Part shown: piece by piece, positions 45,954 to 54,913 of the stretch | How the letters are laid out: every line of letters starts with the position of its first letter | How positions within the stretch are numbered: position 1 is the stretch's first letter | Assembly: GCF_000445065.1 (NCBI RefSeq) | Contig: NZ_ATHO01000144.1 | Location: forward strand, 1 to 64,000 | Length of the DNA: 64,000 bases | From: Sphingobium quisquiliarum P25 | Lineage (GTDB): Bacteria > Pseudomonadota > Alphaproteobacteria > Sphingomonadales > Sphingomonadaceae | Direction: 5' to 3' | Notes under the pieces: model-generated | What the model was told of the DNA's origin: nothing | Databases searched by the model: none | Seen by the model: only the letters and a program-made list of their open reading frames with translations | Program-made: the position numbers and the translations under genes

Positions 45954-47336
45954 ATGCCCTCGCCATGGCGGCAGGAGGCGGGCGCGCTGATGGCGCTCGC
46001 CCTGCCGATGATCGCCGGAAACATCGCCTGGGCCGGGATCGCCGCGACCGACCTGCTGCTGATCGGCGGCCTGGGCGCTCAGGCCGTCGCTGCTGGCGCG
46101 CTGGCGATCAACCTGTTCAACGCATTTCTGATCTTCGGCATGGGCCTCGTCACCGCCGCAGCCCCGCTGATCGCGGCGGAGCGCGGCCGCCGCCGCCATT
46201 CCGTGCGGGACGTGCGCCGCACCGTGCATCAGACGCTGCGCGCCGCGCTCCTGTTCGTCCTGCCCGCCTGGCTCCTGCTGTGGCAGAGCGAATCGATCCT
46301 GCTCGCCATGGGCCAGCAGCCTGAACTCGCCCATGATGCCGGACGGCTGATGCGCGGCCTGCAATGGGCGCTGCTCCCGTTCCTTGGCTTCACCACCCTG
46401 CGCAACTTCATATCGGCGTTGGAAAGGCCAGTGTGGAGCCTCGTCATCATGGCGGCAGGCATTCCGTTCAACCTGCTGGCCGGATGGACTCTGATCTTCG
46501 GTCACTTCGGCTTCCCCGCGCTCGGACTGTTCGGCGCCGGAATTGCAAGCAGCCTGTCCTCCTGCTTCCTGTTCCTGGGCCTGCTGGCCGTGATCCTGAT
46601 CGATCGCCGCTTCCGCCGTTACCGCCTGCTCGGCCGCTTCTGGACCCCAGACCGGGAAAGGCACCGCGCCGTCTGGGCGCTAGGCCTGCCGATCGCGATC
46701 ACGCTGGGGTTCGAAACCACCGTGTTCAATGCGTCGGCCTTCCTCATGGGCCTGATCGGTCGCGATTCGCTCGCCGCGCACGCTATCGCGATCCAGATCG
46801 CCGCGCTCCTGTTCATGGTGCCGATGGGAATCGGACAAGCGGCGACCGTCCGGGTCGGAATGGCGCACGGGCGCGGAGACGCCGCCGCGACAGGGCGGGC
46901 AGGCTGGATCGCGCTGCTGCTCGGCACCGGCTTCGCCCTGGCGGCGGCCGCCCTGCTCGTCACCGTTCCCCGCCTGCTGATAGGCGCGTTCCTCGACCTG
47001 TCCGATCCTCTCAACAGCCGCACGGCCGCACTGGCTGTCAGCTTTCTGGGGATAGCCGCCCTTTTCCAGCTCGTGGATGCTGCCCAGGCAATCGGCGCTG
47101 GCGCGCTGCGCGGCCTGCACGACACGCGCGCGCCCATGATCTTCGCGCTGCTGGGCTATTGGGTCATCGGCATCGGCATCGGCACGCTGCTGGCCTTTCC
47201 CATGGGATTGCAGGGGCTTGGCATCTGGATCGGCCTTGCGGCGGGTCTTGGCGTGGTAGCGGTGCTGCTGGTCATCCGCTGGAGCCGCCGGGATGCGCTG
47301 GGGCTGACCGCTCATCTCCCGCCCCGCTCGTCTTGA
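45954..47336 (+). CDS. MATE family multidrug exporter (NorM-like)
   Basis: The 460-residue protein has about 12 hydrophobic segments, starting WRQEAGALMALALPMIAGN and including GLVTAAAPLIAAERG and a second MatE half around residue 240 onwards (GLPIAITLGFETTVFNASAF). It exports cationic drugs or metabolites using Na+ or H+. Codon use matches its neighbours. Substrate cannot be told. Confidence 0.93.
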   Translation: MPSPWRQEAGALMALALPMIAGNIAWAGIAATDLLLIGGLGAQAVAAGALAINLFNAFLIFGMGLVTAAAPLIAAERGRRRHSVRDVRRTVHQTLRAALLFVLPAWLLLWQSESILLAMGQQPELAHDAGRLMRGLQWALLPFLGFTTLRNFISALERPVWSLVIMAAGIPFNLLAGWTLIFGHFGFPALGLFGAGIASSLSSCFLFLGLLAVILIDRRFRRYRLLGRFWTPDRERHRAVWALGLPIAITLGFETTVFNASAFLMGLIGRDSLAAHAIAIQIAALLFMVPMGIGQAATVRVGMAHGRGDAAATGRAGWIALLLGTGFALAAAALLVTVPRLLIGAFLDLSDPLNSRTAALAVSFLGIAALFQLVDAAQAIGAGALRGLHDTRAPMIFALLGYWVIGIGIGTLLAFPMGLQGLGIWIGLAAGLGVVAVLLVIRWSRRDALGLTAHLPPRSS

Positions 47337-47411
47337 AAACCACTCCTTGCACATGGTGCGGCGCACAAAGCAATTGAACCTGCGGCGCGAATCAGTAATG
47401 ACGGGCGCACC

Positions 47412-47732
47412 ATGACTGCCCCGACGACCATTTTCGAAGCGATCGCGCTTCAGAAATGCCTGATGGCGACCTACAACAAGATGGTCGTCAAGCTGGCGCC
47501 GCACATCCTCTATACCCGCCATGACGAGATGTTCATCGACGCCGTGACGATCGAGCGGGAAGGCCGCCCGCCGCGCGAGTTGAAGCTGGGCACCTTCAAG
47601 CTGGCGGGCCTGAACGAGGTCAGCGTCATTGACGAGACGTTCGAGGCGATGCACGGCCTCTACGACGAATCCGACGTGAAATATAAGGGCGTAACCCTGT
47701 TCGCGATCGCGCCGGAAAGCGCCGCCGCCTGA
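47412..47732 (+). CDS. Conserved-looking hypothetical protein, 106 residues
   Basis: The protein begins MTAPTTIFEAIALQKCLMATY, with no signal peptide or membrane segment. Alternating charged and hydrophobic residues suggest a small folded domain. It does not match a family I can name with confidence. It stands alone between the MATE gene and a convergent ABC transporter permease gene. Confidence 0.7.
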   Translation: MTAPTTIFEAIALQKCLMATYNKMVVKLAPHILYTRHDEMFIDAVTIEREGRPPRELKLGTFKLAGLNEVSVIDETFEAMHGLYDESDVKYKGVTLFAIAPESAAA

Positions 47733-47738
47733 GGCCGG

Positions 47739-47757
47739 AGGGGGCGCTCAGCCCCCT
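47739..47757. terminator. Hairpin between convergent genes
   Basis: AGGGGGC-GCTCA-GCCCCCT forms a 7-bp GC stem in the 30-bp gap between two converging genes. No long T-tract follows on either strand, so it is a weak candidate bidirectional terminator. Confidence 0.4.
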
Positions 47758-47762
47758 ACCCC

Positions 47763-48533
47763 TTATTTCTTCAGCCGGTATCCGGTCTTGAACATCCAGC
47801 CGATCACGGCCAGGCACACAAGCAGCATGGCGGTGATGAACAGCAGGCTATATTCGATCCCCACATCGCCCCGGCCGAAAAAGGTCCAGCGAAAGCCCGA
47901 GATCAGGTAGACGATCGGGTTGAACAGGGTGATCGTACGCCAGGGTTCGGCCAGCATGTGGATCGAATAAAATGCGCCGCCCAGGAAGGTCATGGGCATG
48001 ATCAGCAGCAGCGGAATGACCTGCAACTGCTCGAAACTCTGCGCCCATATGCCCAGGATGAAGCCGAACAGGCAAAAGCTGACCGCGATCAGGACCATGA
48101 ATGCGATCATCGCGAACGGGTGCATGACATTCACGTCGACGAACAGGTGCGCCGTCGCCAGGATGATGAGGCCGACGATCAGCGACTTGGTCGCCGCCGC
48201 GCCGACATAGGCGATCACCGTCTCCCCCGCTGAGATGGGCGCGGACAGCAGTTCGTAGATGGTGCCGCTGAACTTGGGCATGTAGATGCCGAAGCTGGCG
48301 TTGAAGATGCTTTCGGTGAACATCGACATCATGATCAGGCCTGGCACGATGAAGGCGGCGTAGGGAATGCCGTCAATCTGCGTCATGCGCGATCCGATCG
48401 CCCCGCCGAACACGACGAAATAGAGCGATGTGGTGATGACCGGCACCAGCAGGCCGGTCAGGAGCGTGCGGCTGAACCTGTGCAGTTCGAACCTGTAAAT
48501 GGCCCAGATGGCGCGATGATTAAAATGGCTCAT
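47763..48533 (-). CDS. ABC-2 type transporter permease
   Basis: The 256-residue membrane protein has about six hydrophobic segments, beginning with [21 protein letters not shown], and the conserved ABC-2 stretch [22 protein letters not shown] (in parts) and [16 protein letters not shown]. It resembles NodJ/YadH-type exporters. The start at 48533 overlaps the ATPase stop (ATGA), so the pair is translationally coupled. Substrate is unknown. Confidence 0.92.
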   Translation of the reverse strand: MSHFNHRAIWAIYRFELHRFSRTLLTGLLVPVITTSLYFVVFGGAIGSRMTQIDGIPYAAFIVPGLIMMSMFTESIFNASFGIYMPKFSGTIYELLSAPISAGETVIAYVGAAATKSLIVGLIILATAHLFVDVNVMHPFAMIAFMVLIAVSFCLFGFILGIWAQSFEQLQVIPLLLIMPMTFLGGAFYSIHMLAEPWRTITLFNPIVYLISGFRWTFFGRGDVGIEYSLLFITAMLLVCLAVIGWMFKTGYRLKK

Positions 48534-49462
48534 GCCGCCTTCTCCTGATGGACGAGGCTGACGAAGATGTCCTCCAGACTGCTCTGCTGCGTATTGAGGT
48601 CCTTGTACCCGATGCCAAGGTCGCCCAGCCGCCGCAGCAGCGAGGACACGCCGGTCCGCTCGGCCTGCGTGTCGAACACATATTCGATCTCGCACCCCTC
48701 GCCGTTCAGCGACAGGTTCCATTCGGACAATTCCGGCGGCAGCGCGTGCAACCGGTCGCTCAGCGTCACGGTCAGCGTCTTGCGGCCGAGCTTCTTCATG
48801 AGGGCCGTCTTGTCCTCGACCAGGATCAGTTCGCCCTTGTTGATCACGCCGACCCGATCGGCCATCTCCTCGGCTTCCTCGATATAATGAGTGGTCAGGA
48901 TGATGGTGACGCCGGTCTGCCGCAATTCGCCGATCAGCTTCCACATATCGCGGCGAAGCTCAACATCGACCCCGGCCGTCGGCTCATCCAGGAACAGCAC
49001 GCGCGGCTCATGGCTCAGCGCCTTGGCGATCATGACGCGGCGCTTCATGCCGCCTGAAAGCTCCAGCATCTTGTTGTGCCGCTTGTCCCACAGCGACAGG
49101 TCGCGCAGCACCTTTTCGATATAGGCATCGTTGCGCGGCTTGCCGAAAAGGCCGCGCGAAAAGCGCACCGTATCGATGACCCGCTCAAAGGCGTCGGTGT
49201 GCAGTTCCTGCGGCACCAGTCCGATCGCCGCGCGCGATTCGCGGTAGTTTCGCACGATGTCATGCCCGGCGACGGTCACCGACCCGCCGCTGGCCCGCAC
49301 ATTGCCGCAGATGATTGAAATCATCGTCGTCTTGCCCGCGCCATTGGGGCCAAGCAGCGCGAATATCTCCCCCTCTTCTATCTCAAGATCGACGCCTTTC
49401 AGCGCCTGAAAGCCCGACGCATAGTTTTTCGTCAGGCCGGAAACCGTTATGATCGACGCCAT
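48530..49462 (-). CDS. ABC transporter ATPase (YadG/NodI-like)
   Basis: The 310-residue ATPase has Walker [12 protein letters not shown]-loop, signature [12 protein letters not shown], Walker [14 protein letters not shown] and the H-loop [10 protein letters not shown]. It starts [14 protein letters not shown] at 49462; the frame open further upstream is rejected. It energises the ABC-2 permease encoded immediately downstream. The C-terminal 80 residues form the accessory domain often seen in YadG-like subunits. Confidence 0.95.
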   Translation of the reverse strand: MASIITVSGLTKNYASGFQALKGVDLEIEEGEIFALLGPNGAGKTTMISIICGNVRASGGSVTVAGHDIVRNYRESRAAIGLVPQELHTDAFERVIDTVRFSRGLFGKPRNDAYIEKVLRDLSLWDKRHNKMLELSGGMKRRVMIAKALSHEPRVLFLDEPTAGVDVELRRDMWKLIGELRQTGVTIILTTHYIEEAEEMADRVGVINKGELILVEDKTALMKKLGRKTLTVTLSDRLHALPPELSEWNLSLNGEGCEIEYVFDTQAERTGVSSLLRRLGDLGIGYKDLNTQQSSLEDIFVSLVHQEKAA

Positions 49463-49527
49463 GCGTGGATAAGCCCCTTTCTTTGCTGGCGAAGATAGGG
49501 GACGAACGGCGCGGCGCAACCGGAAGG

Positions 49528-50157
49528 CTATTCGCCCCGGCGGAAAAAGCGAAAAACCGTCGCCGGGGGGAAGTTGCGCACCGTCTGGCCGACCCGTTCC
49601 ACGTCCAGGTTCAGCGCGTCCAGCACATCCCGGCTCACCGGCGGACGGGGTGAATAGGTGAACTGGATGAAGCCGCCGCCCGGGCGCAGCATGCGGAACG
49701 CCTCGGACAGGATATCCGCATGCATGTGGCGATCCATGGCGAGCAGCGGAAGGCCGCTGACGATCGTCTGATACTGCCCCGCTTCGCCAGCGGCGACGGT
49801 GGACACGATCTGCGCCGGCGTTTCCAGCACGGACACGGCGGGAAAATGCCGCCGCAGGCCGCGCGCAAAGGCCGGATTGATCTCAACGACTTCCAGCTTT
49901 TCGGGCGGCAGTCCGGTTTTCAATATGGCGCGAGTGAACACCCCGGTGCCGCCGCCCAATTCCATGACCCTGCCGTCAGTGGGATCGATATGCGCGACCA
50001 TCAGCCTTGCCAGAAAGCGGCTGCTGGGCACGACCGAGGCGGTCTGCCGGGGCTTCTTCACCCAGGCTGCCAGAAAATCGAGATATTCCGTTGCGCGTGC
50101 GCGAAATTCGCTGTTGGGCAGAGCAATGGCCCGGCTACGCTTGGGCTTATGTTGCAT
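49528..50157 (-). CDS. SAM-dependent methyltransferase, PmtA-like
   Basis: The 209-residue class I methyltransferase has SAM motif [17 protein letters not shown] and an N-terminal amphipathic region ([19 protein letters not shown], the PmtA-type start). It also has [11 protein letters not shown] and [19 protein letters not shown], as in phosphatidylethanolamine N-methyltransferases of alphaproteobacteria. It may make phosphatidylcholine or methylated PE. It lies upstream of the ABC gene pair on the same strand with 65 bp between. Confidence 0.85.
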   Translation of the reverse strand: MQHKPKRSRAIALPNSEFRARATEYLDFLAAWVKKPRQTASVVPSSRFLARLMVAHIDPTDGRVMELGGGTGVFTRAILKTGLPPEKLEVVEINPAFARGLRRHFPAVSVLETPAQIVSTVAAGEAGQYQTIVSGLPLLAMDRHMHADILSEAFRMLRPGGGFIQFTYSPRPPVSRDVLDALNLDVERVGQTVRNFPPATVFRFFRRGE

Positions 50158-50463
50158 GAGCGAAAGGCAACCGTCCTCTTGTCATGGCGACTCCCTTAGC
50201 GGGGTGGAAGCGCGGCGTCGATTGGCTTTAGCATTTCGCCGCCGCCTGCCGGGTAACAGGCGCGGTATAGAAGCCCGGCTGTATTTCCCGTGCGCCGGAT
50301 GTCCAATTTGATGAAAATCAGTGCGTTCACCGCGCCCGGCTGACGCTCTGCCGATGATTTTAACGGAGCTTACTCAACAACTTAGCTTGTTGCCGCAGGT
50401 TCATGCAACCTCCCCCAATATCGGCGGGTTCAAACCAGCAATCATCTTTCTGGAGGAGAAAAT
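50158..50463. other. Non-coding gap
   Basis: About 300 bp between the divergent methyltransferase and glycine-zipper genes. AT-richer near 50340-50400, and likely to carry both promoters. TCTGGAGGAG at about 50449-50458 is the ribosome site of the next gene. No further structure was convincing. Confidence 0.5.
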
Positions 50464-50766
50464 ATGCGTAAAGCCGTACTCGCCCTGGCCGCCGTTTCGA
50501 TGGCCATTCCCGTTTCCATGGCCGTGCCGACCGAAGGCGCCCAGGCGCGGAAACATTATCGTTACAAGGAATGGCGCGGGCGCGACGGACGCACCTATTG
50601 CCGCAAGTCCGATGGCACGACCGGCCTGATCATTGGCGGCGTCGGCGGCGCGCTGCTTGGCCGTACGATCGATACGCAAGGCGACCGGGCGACCGGCACG
50701 ATCCTGGGCGCTGCGGGCGGCGCGCTGCTCGGCAAGGAAATCGACAGCAAGCGCCGTTGCCGCTGA
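50464..50766 (+). CDS. Glycine-zipper envelope protein
   Basis: The 100-residue protein has a signal peptide (MRKAVLALAAVSMAIPVSMA, then cleavage near AQA-RK). Its short basic mature domain contains a glycine zipper of the 2TM type (GLIIGGVGGALLGRTID then GTILGAAGGALLGKEID). Such proteins insert in or line the outer membrane. Function is unknown. Two cysteines (YCRK and RRC) could pair. TGGAGGAG lies upstream of the ATG. Confidence 0.87.
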   Translation: MRKAVLALAAVSMAIPVSMAVPTEGAQARKHYRYKEWRGRDGRTYCRKSDGTTGLIIGGVGGALLGRTIDTQGDRATGTILGAAGGALLGKEIDSKRRCR

Positions 50767-50770
50767 TGCA

Positions 50771-50803
50771 AAAAAGGGGCGGCTTCCCCACGGAAGCCGC
50801 CCC
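50771..50803 (-). terminator. Terminator of the 50827-51111 gene
   Basis: GGGGCGGCTTCC and GGAAGCCGCCCC form a perfect 12-bp stem with a CCAC loop, followed on the minus strand by five T. It also lies just past the convergent glycine-zipper gene and could serve both. Confidence 0.88.
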
Positions 50804-50826
50804 GATCCTTATCGGAGAATAAGGCG

Positions 50827-51111
50827 TTACTTGCCCGAAGCGCCGCGCGCTTCTTCCACCTTGAACGCCACCGGCACGCCGCCGGACGTACCGGAAACCT
50901 TGCCATTCTTGACGGCGAGGTTGAAGGCGACCGCATCGGGATAGCGGCGGCCCGAAATTACCTGGCCCGTCTTCGTATCGCGCACGTCATAGACGTAGGT
51001 ATAACCTTCGTGCGTGAACCGCTGCTTGCCTTCTTCGGCAGAAGCCGGGGCGGCGGCGGCAACAATGGCGCTCACAGCGCCAGCAACAAAAATCTTCGAC
51101 AGCATTCGCAT
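50827..51111 (-). CDS. Small secreted hypothetical protein
   Basis: The 94-residue protein has a signal peptide (MRMLSKIFVAGAVSAIVAAA, cleaved near ASA-EE). The mature part contains FTHEGYTYVYDVRDTKTGQVISGRRYPDA in parts, suggesting a small beta-rich periplasmic domain. A strong terminator follows, supporting it as a real transcription unit. No family is recognised. Confidence 0.78.
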   Translation of the reverse strand: MRMLSKIFVAGAVSAIVAAAAPASAEEGKQRFTHEGYTYVYDVRDTKTGQVISGRRYPDAVAFNLAVKNGKVSGTSGGVPVAFKVEEARGASGK

Positions 51112-51251
51112 GGTTTTGCTCCTTGTGAATGCCGATCAAACACCCCTGATCTTCTGTTCTGTTGAGGCCAGTCTATGTTCGCTGCACCGCAGCGACAATC
51201 GCAAGTGACGGCAGGGTAATTGCGTCCCGCGCAATCATGCCCTGGCGCTGA

Positions 51252-51659
51252 TCACGCCTTCGCCAGCGCCAATATGTGCCGGAACTCCGCCTCGCTGAGC
51301 GGCGAGACGGACAGCCGCGACTGGCGGAGCATCACCATGCCGGACAAGGCGGGATCGGCCTTCATCGTCTTCAACGTCACAGGCTTGGGCAGCTTTTCCT
51401 TCGGGGCGACATGCACGGCGATCCACTTGCCGGTGTCGTCCGTGCTGTCGGGCGCCGCCTCCTCGACAATCTCCATCACCCCCACCGCTTCGACGCCGAT
51501 ATTACTGTGGTAGAAGATCGACAGGTCGCCCTTGCGCATGGCCTTCATGTTGAGCTGGGCGGCGTGGTTGCGCACCCCGTCCCACTCCGCCTTCCCCCTT
51601 TCGACCAGATCGTCATAGGAAAAAACGTCCGGTTCGGATTTCATCAGCCAGTAGTTCAT
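51252..51659 (-). CDS. EVE domain protein
   Basis: The 135-residue protein begins MNYWLMKSEPDVFSYDDL and contains WDGVRNHAAQLNM and GDLSIFYHSNIGVEAVGVMEIV (in parts), the hallmark of EVE/PUA-fold proteins. EVE domains bind modified bases in DNA or RNA. The target here is unknown. The start at 51659 is standard for the family. It is divergent from a 2OG-Fe(II) oxygenase gene, an intriguing but unproven association. Confidence 0.92.
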   Translation of the reverse strand: MNYWLMKSEPDVFSYDDLVERGKAEWDGVRNHAAQLNMKAMRKGDLSIFYHSNIGVEAVGVMEIVEEAAPDSTDDTGKWIAVHVAPKEKLPKPVTLKTMKADPALSGMVMLRQSRLSVSPLSEAEFRHILALAKA

Positions 51660-51715
51660 GCCGCCTCCTTGCATCAGCCGGCCGGGCCGATCAAGGATGC
51701 CGTCGGCCAAGCGGA

Positions 51716-52669
51716 GTGAACAAGGTGCCCCATAGAGAAACGGACCAGCTGCCCATCCTTTCGATGACCGGCATGGCGGAAGGCGACTTTGCCGGGGCAC
51801 TGGGCGAGTCCTTCCAGCGGTTCGGCTTCGCGATGGTCCGCGACCATGGCATGGACGAAGCGCTGGTCGACCAATGCTGGGCGCTGTCCCGCCGCTTTTT
51901 CGACCTGCCTCTTGAAGTGAAGCAGCGCTACGACGCCGCTTCCAATGGCGGGCAGCGCGGCTATACCGCCTTCGGCCGGGAAATCGCGAAGGGCGCGAAT
52001 GAGAATGACCTGAAGGAATTCTGGCATATCGGCCGCGACCTGCCCGCTGGCGACGCCTTGGGCCATGCGATGCCCGCCAACATCTGGCCGGAGGAAATCC
52101 CGGAGTTTCGTCCCGCCTTCACCCGCCTCTATGCCGGGTTCGACCGCATCGGGCGCAGGCTGCTGTCGGCGATCGCCCTTCATCTGGGGCTGGACTCCGG
52201 CTGGTTCGAAGGCCCTGTCCGCAATGGCAATTCGATCCTGAGGCTGCTGCACTATCCGCCCGTGTCGCCCGCCGCTGCGGGCATCAGGGCGGCCGCGCAT
52301 GAGGATATCAACCTCATCACCCTGCTGCTCGGCGCGGAAGAAGGCGGTCTTGAACTGCGGGACCGCGCCGGGAACTGGCTGCCCGTGGTGCCGCCCAGGG
52401 GCGCTCTGGTGATCAATGTGGGCGACATGCTGCAACGGCTTACCAACCACCGCCTGCCCTCGACCAGCCACCGCGTCGTCAATCCGCCGCCGGACCGCCG
52501 GGGCGTGTCCCGCTATTCCATGCCCTTCTTCCTGCACCTGCGCCCCGATTTCCTGATCGAGCCGCTGGCGCAATGCGTGGACGAGGCGCACCCGCGCCGC
52601 GACCCGCCGATCACCGCGCATGATTATCTGATGGAGCGGTTGCGCGACATCGGCCTGGTGAAGGCCTGA
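51716..52669 (+). CDS. Isopenicillin N synthase-like 2OG-Fe(II) oxygenase
   Basis: The 317-residue enzyme belongs to the IPNS/2OG-Fe(II) dioxygenase family. The iron ligands H and D are in AAHEDINLITLLLG and the distal H is in PSTSHRVV. The 2-oxoglutarate-binding RYS lies in SRYSMPFFLHL. The N-terminal DIOX_N domain has FAGALGESFQRFGFAMVRDHG (in parts). The start is GTG at 51716. Substrate is unknown, and no biosynthetic cluster is nearby. Confidence 0.9.
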   Translation: MNKVPHRETDQLPILSMTGMAEGDFAGALGESFQRFGFAMVRDHGMDEALVDQCWALSRRFFDLPLEVKQRYDAASNGGQRGYTAFGREIAKGANENDLKEFWHIGRDLPAGDALGHAMPANIWPEEIPEFRPAFTRLYAGFDRIGRRLLSAIALHLGLDSGWFEGPVRNGNSILRLLHYPPVSPAAAGIRAAAHEDINLITLLLGAEEGGLELRDRAGNWLPVVPPRGALVINVGDMLQRLTNHRLPSTSHRVVNPPPDRRGVSRYSMPFFLHLRPDFLIEPLAQCVDEAHPRRDPPITAHDYLMERLRDIGLVKA

Positions 52670-52681
52670 CGGCGCAGCGCC

Positions 52682-53065
52682 TTACTTCCGCCCGCGCCCA
52701 AGGGTGATGCCGATTTCCTCACCCCTTTCGCTCAGCGCCAGCTTGATGATCTTCACGTCCACATGCAGCACCTTGTCGTCCTGAAGGAAGATGGTGTCGA
52801 TGATATGGTCCGCGACCGCTTCGATCAGCGTGAAATGCTGCCCTTCCGGCAGAGCGGCGGTAGCCGCATGCTTCAGGTCCATATAGTTTTTCGACCGGGA
52901 CAGCGGCGTATCGGGCGCATAATGGTCCGCCACTTTCAGCCGGGCGCGGATGGAAATGCGCAGCGGCTGCGGCAGATGCGTCTCTTCCGAATAAATGCCG
53001 GTCAGGACATTCACATCCAGATGATTGACCTCCAGCGTCAGAAAATCGTCAAATGCGCTGTCCAT
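52682..53065 (-). CDS. folB: Dihydroneopterin aldolase
   Basis: The 127-residue protein has the FolB tunnelling fold: LEVNHLDVNVLTGIYSEE near the N-terminus, YMDLKHAATAAL, the catalytic Glu in FTLIEAVADHIID, and VDVKIIKLAL. It converts dihydroneopterin to 6-hydroxymethyl-dihydropterin in folate synthesis. It starts at 53065. No other folate genes are near. The VNVLTGIYSEE block differs slightly from the more common IGVxxxER form, so FolX is an alternative. Confidence 0.85.
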   Translation of the reverse strand: MDSAFDDFLTLEVNHLDVNVLTGIYSEETHLPQPLRISIRARLKVADHYAPDTPLSRSKNYMDLKHAATAALPEGQHFTLIEAVADHIIDTIFLQDDKVLHVDVKIIKLALSERGEEIGITLGRGRK

Positions 53066-53158
53066 AGCCTTCCTGCGGCGGGCGACCGCCAGTTTGCGCT
53101 TTAAATTTCCGAAGCAGGCGTTAAGGCCGCCGCTCCCGGCGCGGTCCATGCGCCATTG

Positions 53159-53695
53159 ATGGCGGATCGGCAAGACGTGTCTCGCATTGTGCCCTTGAAC
53201 AACGTGCCGCCGCAGGACATCGAGCGGTTGCTCGACGCCGCTTTCGGAACGGACCGGCATGGGCGCACCGCCTATCTCATCCGCGACGGCATGCCCTGGT
53301 TGCCCGCCCTGTCGGTCGCCATGCTGACCGAAGGCGGAGAGTTGGCGGGATCGCTGCAATGCTGGCCTGTCGCGCTCACCAGAAGCGATGGGTCGCAGAA
53401 GCCGCTGATCATGGTCGGCCCCGTCGCCGTGGCCCCCGAACATCAGGGGACGGGGCTTGGCCGGGCGATGATGGACGCGGCGGTCGCCGCCGCCCGCACA
53501 TGCGGGACGGAGCCGCTGATGATGATCGGCGACCCTGAATATTATGGCCGCTTCTGGGGCTTTTCGGCGGAAGGCACCGCAGGGTGGAGCTGCCCCGGCC
53601 CCTATGAGCCGCGCCGCCTGCTCGCCCTGCCGGTCGACGGATCTCCGGTCAACGGTCAGGGGATGCTGGGGCCCCGGCGTTCACCCGCGATTTGA
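53159..53695 (+). CDS. GNAT family N-acetyltransferase
   Basis: The 178-residue protein has the acetyl-CoA signature VAPEHQGTGLGRAMMDAAV near residue 95. It resembles the YhbS group, whose members often end MIGDPEYYGRFWGFSA as here. The ATG at 53159 directly follows an in-frame TTG. Substrate is unknown. It is divergent from folB. Confidence 0.88.
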   Translation: MADRQDVSRIVPLNNVPPQDIERLLDAAFGTDRHGRTAYLIRDGMPWLPALSVAMLTEGGELAGSLQCWPVALTRSDGSQKPLIMVGPVAVAPEHQGTGLGRAMMDAAVAAARTCGTEPLMMIGDPEYYGRFWGFSAEGTAGWSCPGPYEPRRLLALPVDGSPVNGQGMLGPRRSPAI

Positions 53696-53738
53696 TTTCC
53701 CTTTTGCCTTCGGGCGTGCTCGATCCTATCTCGGCGCC

Positions 53739-54305
53739 ATGCCGATGGAACCGCCGCCCGATCTTTCCAGCCTGTCGTTGACCGACATTGCGCGCCTTCT
53801 CGCGGAAAAGCGCCTGCCGCCGGTCGAACAATGGAATCCCGATCATTGCGGCGACAGCGAAATGCGCATCGCCCGCGACGGCACCTGGTTCCATCAGGGC
53901 TCGCCGATCGGGCGGGAAGCGATGGTGCGGCTTTTTTCCACCATCCTGCGGCGGGAACCGGACGGCTCTCATGTGCTCGTCACCCCGGTGGAGAAATTGT
54001 CGATCGAGGTGGAGGACGCGCCGTTCCTGGCCGTCGAGTTGAAAAGCGAGGGGGAAGGAGGCGCAAGGGCGCTCGCCTTCCGGCTGAACACGGGCGATCT
54101 GGTCGCGGCCGGGCCGGAACATCCCATTCGTGTCCGCGAAACGGCCGATGGGCCGCACCCCTATCTGCATGTGCGCGGCGGGCTGGAAGCGCTGGTGTCC
54201 CGCAGCGTCTATTACGAGCTTATGAACCTTGCGCTGGAGGAAGGCGCCGACCCCGTTGGCATCTGGAGCAATGGCGCGTTCTTCGCGCTGGACGGGTCGC
54301 AATGA
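53739..54305 (+). CDS. DUF1285 family protein
   Basis: The 188-residue protein has the DUF1285 pattern PPVEQWNPDHCGDSEMRIARDGTWFHQGSPIGREAMVRLFSTILRREPDG, in parts, followed by VTPVEKLSIEVEDAPFLAV. The function is unknown. It overlaps the Nudix gene by four bases (ATGA), and the Nudix gene in turn overlaps cca, so the three are probably one operon. The arrangement is common in sphingomonads. Confidence 0.88.
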   Translation: MPMEPPPDLSSLSLTDIARLLAEKRLPPVEQWNPDHCGDSEMRIARDGTWFHQGSPIGREAMVRLFSTILRREPDGSHVLVTPVEKLSIEVEDAPFLAVELKSEGEGGARALAFRLNTGDLVAAGPEHPIRVRETADGPHPYLHVRGGLEALVSRSVYYELMNLALEEGADPVGIWSNGAFFALDGSQ

Positions 54306-54913
54306 TGCTGGCGGACCGGCTGCGCGCCGCGCTGACGGAAGGGCATGCGCGCGACATCGGGATCGGCCTGTCGGACACGCGGGACCCCCGCATCCGGGAG
54401 GATATGGTGCTTGCGCCCGCCGCCGTTCTCGTCGCCATCACCGACCGGCCGGAACCGGGCCTGATCCTGACGCAGCGAGCGGCCTCGCTGCGCAAGCATG
54501 CGGGCCAGGTCGCCTTTCCCGGCGGCCGCGTGGATGAAGGCGATGCAGACGAAACCGCCGCAGCCCTTCGCGAGGCGCAGGAGGAGATTGGCCTGCCGCC
54601 CCGGCTGGTCGATATCGTCGGCACGTCGGACCGCTATCATACCTTCACCGGGTTCGACATCATCCCGGTCCTGGGCGTCATCCCGCCCGATCTCCCGCTC
54701 ACGCCGCAGGCCAGCGAGGTGGCGGAGTGGTTCGAAGTCCCGCTCTCCTACGCGCTCGACCCGGCCAACCGGCTGAGGAAGCCGATCGAGTTCCAGGGCG
54801 AGCAGCGTCATTTTTACGAGATCATATGGGAGGACAAGCGCATCTGGGGCATCACTGCGGCGATCCTCGCCAATCTTTCGCGGAGGCTGAACCTTGGCCG
54901 CCTTGCTGCCTGA
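54302..54913 (+). CDS. Nudix hydrolase, CoA pyrophosphatase type
   Basis: The 203-residue protein has an intact Nudix box GGRVDEGDADETAAALREAQEEIG, in parts (G-x5-E-x7-REUxEExGU). It also has the CoA-specific upstream motif LRKHAGQVAFPGG. It hydrolyses CoA to 4'-phosphopantetheine and 3',5'-ADP. It starts at 54302 within the previous stop codon and overlaps cca by 20 bp. Confidence 0.92.
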   Translation: MMLADRLRAALTEGHARDIGIGLSDTRDPRIREDMVLAPAAVLVAITDRPEPGLILTQRAASLRKHAGQVAFPGGRVDEGDADETAAALREAQEEIGLPPRLVDIVGTSDRYHTFTGFDIIPVLGVIPPDLPLTPQASEVAEWFEVPLSYALDPANRLRKPIEFQGEQRHFYEIIWEDKRIWGITAAILANLSRRLNLGRLAA

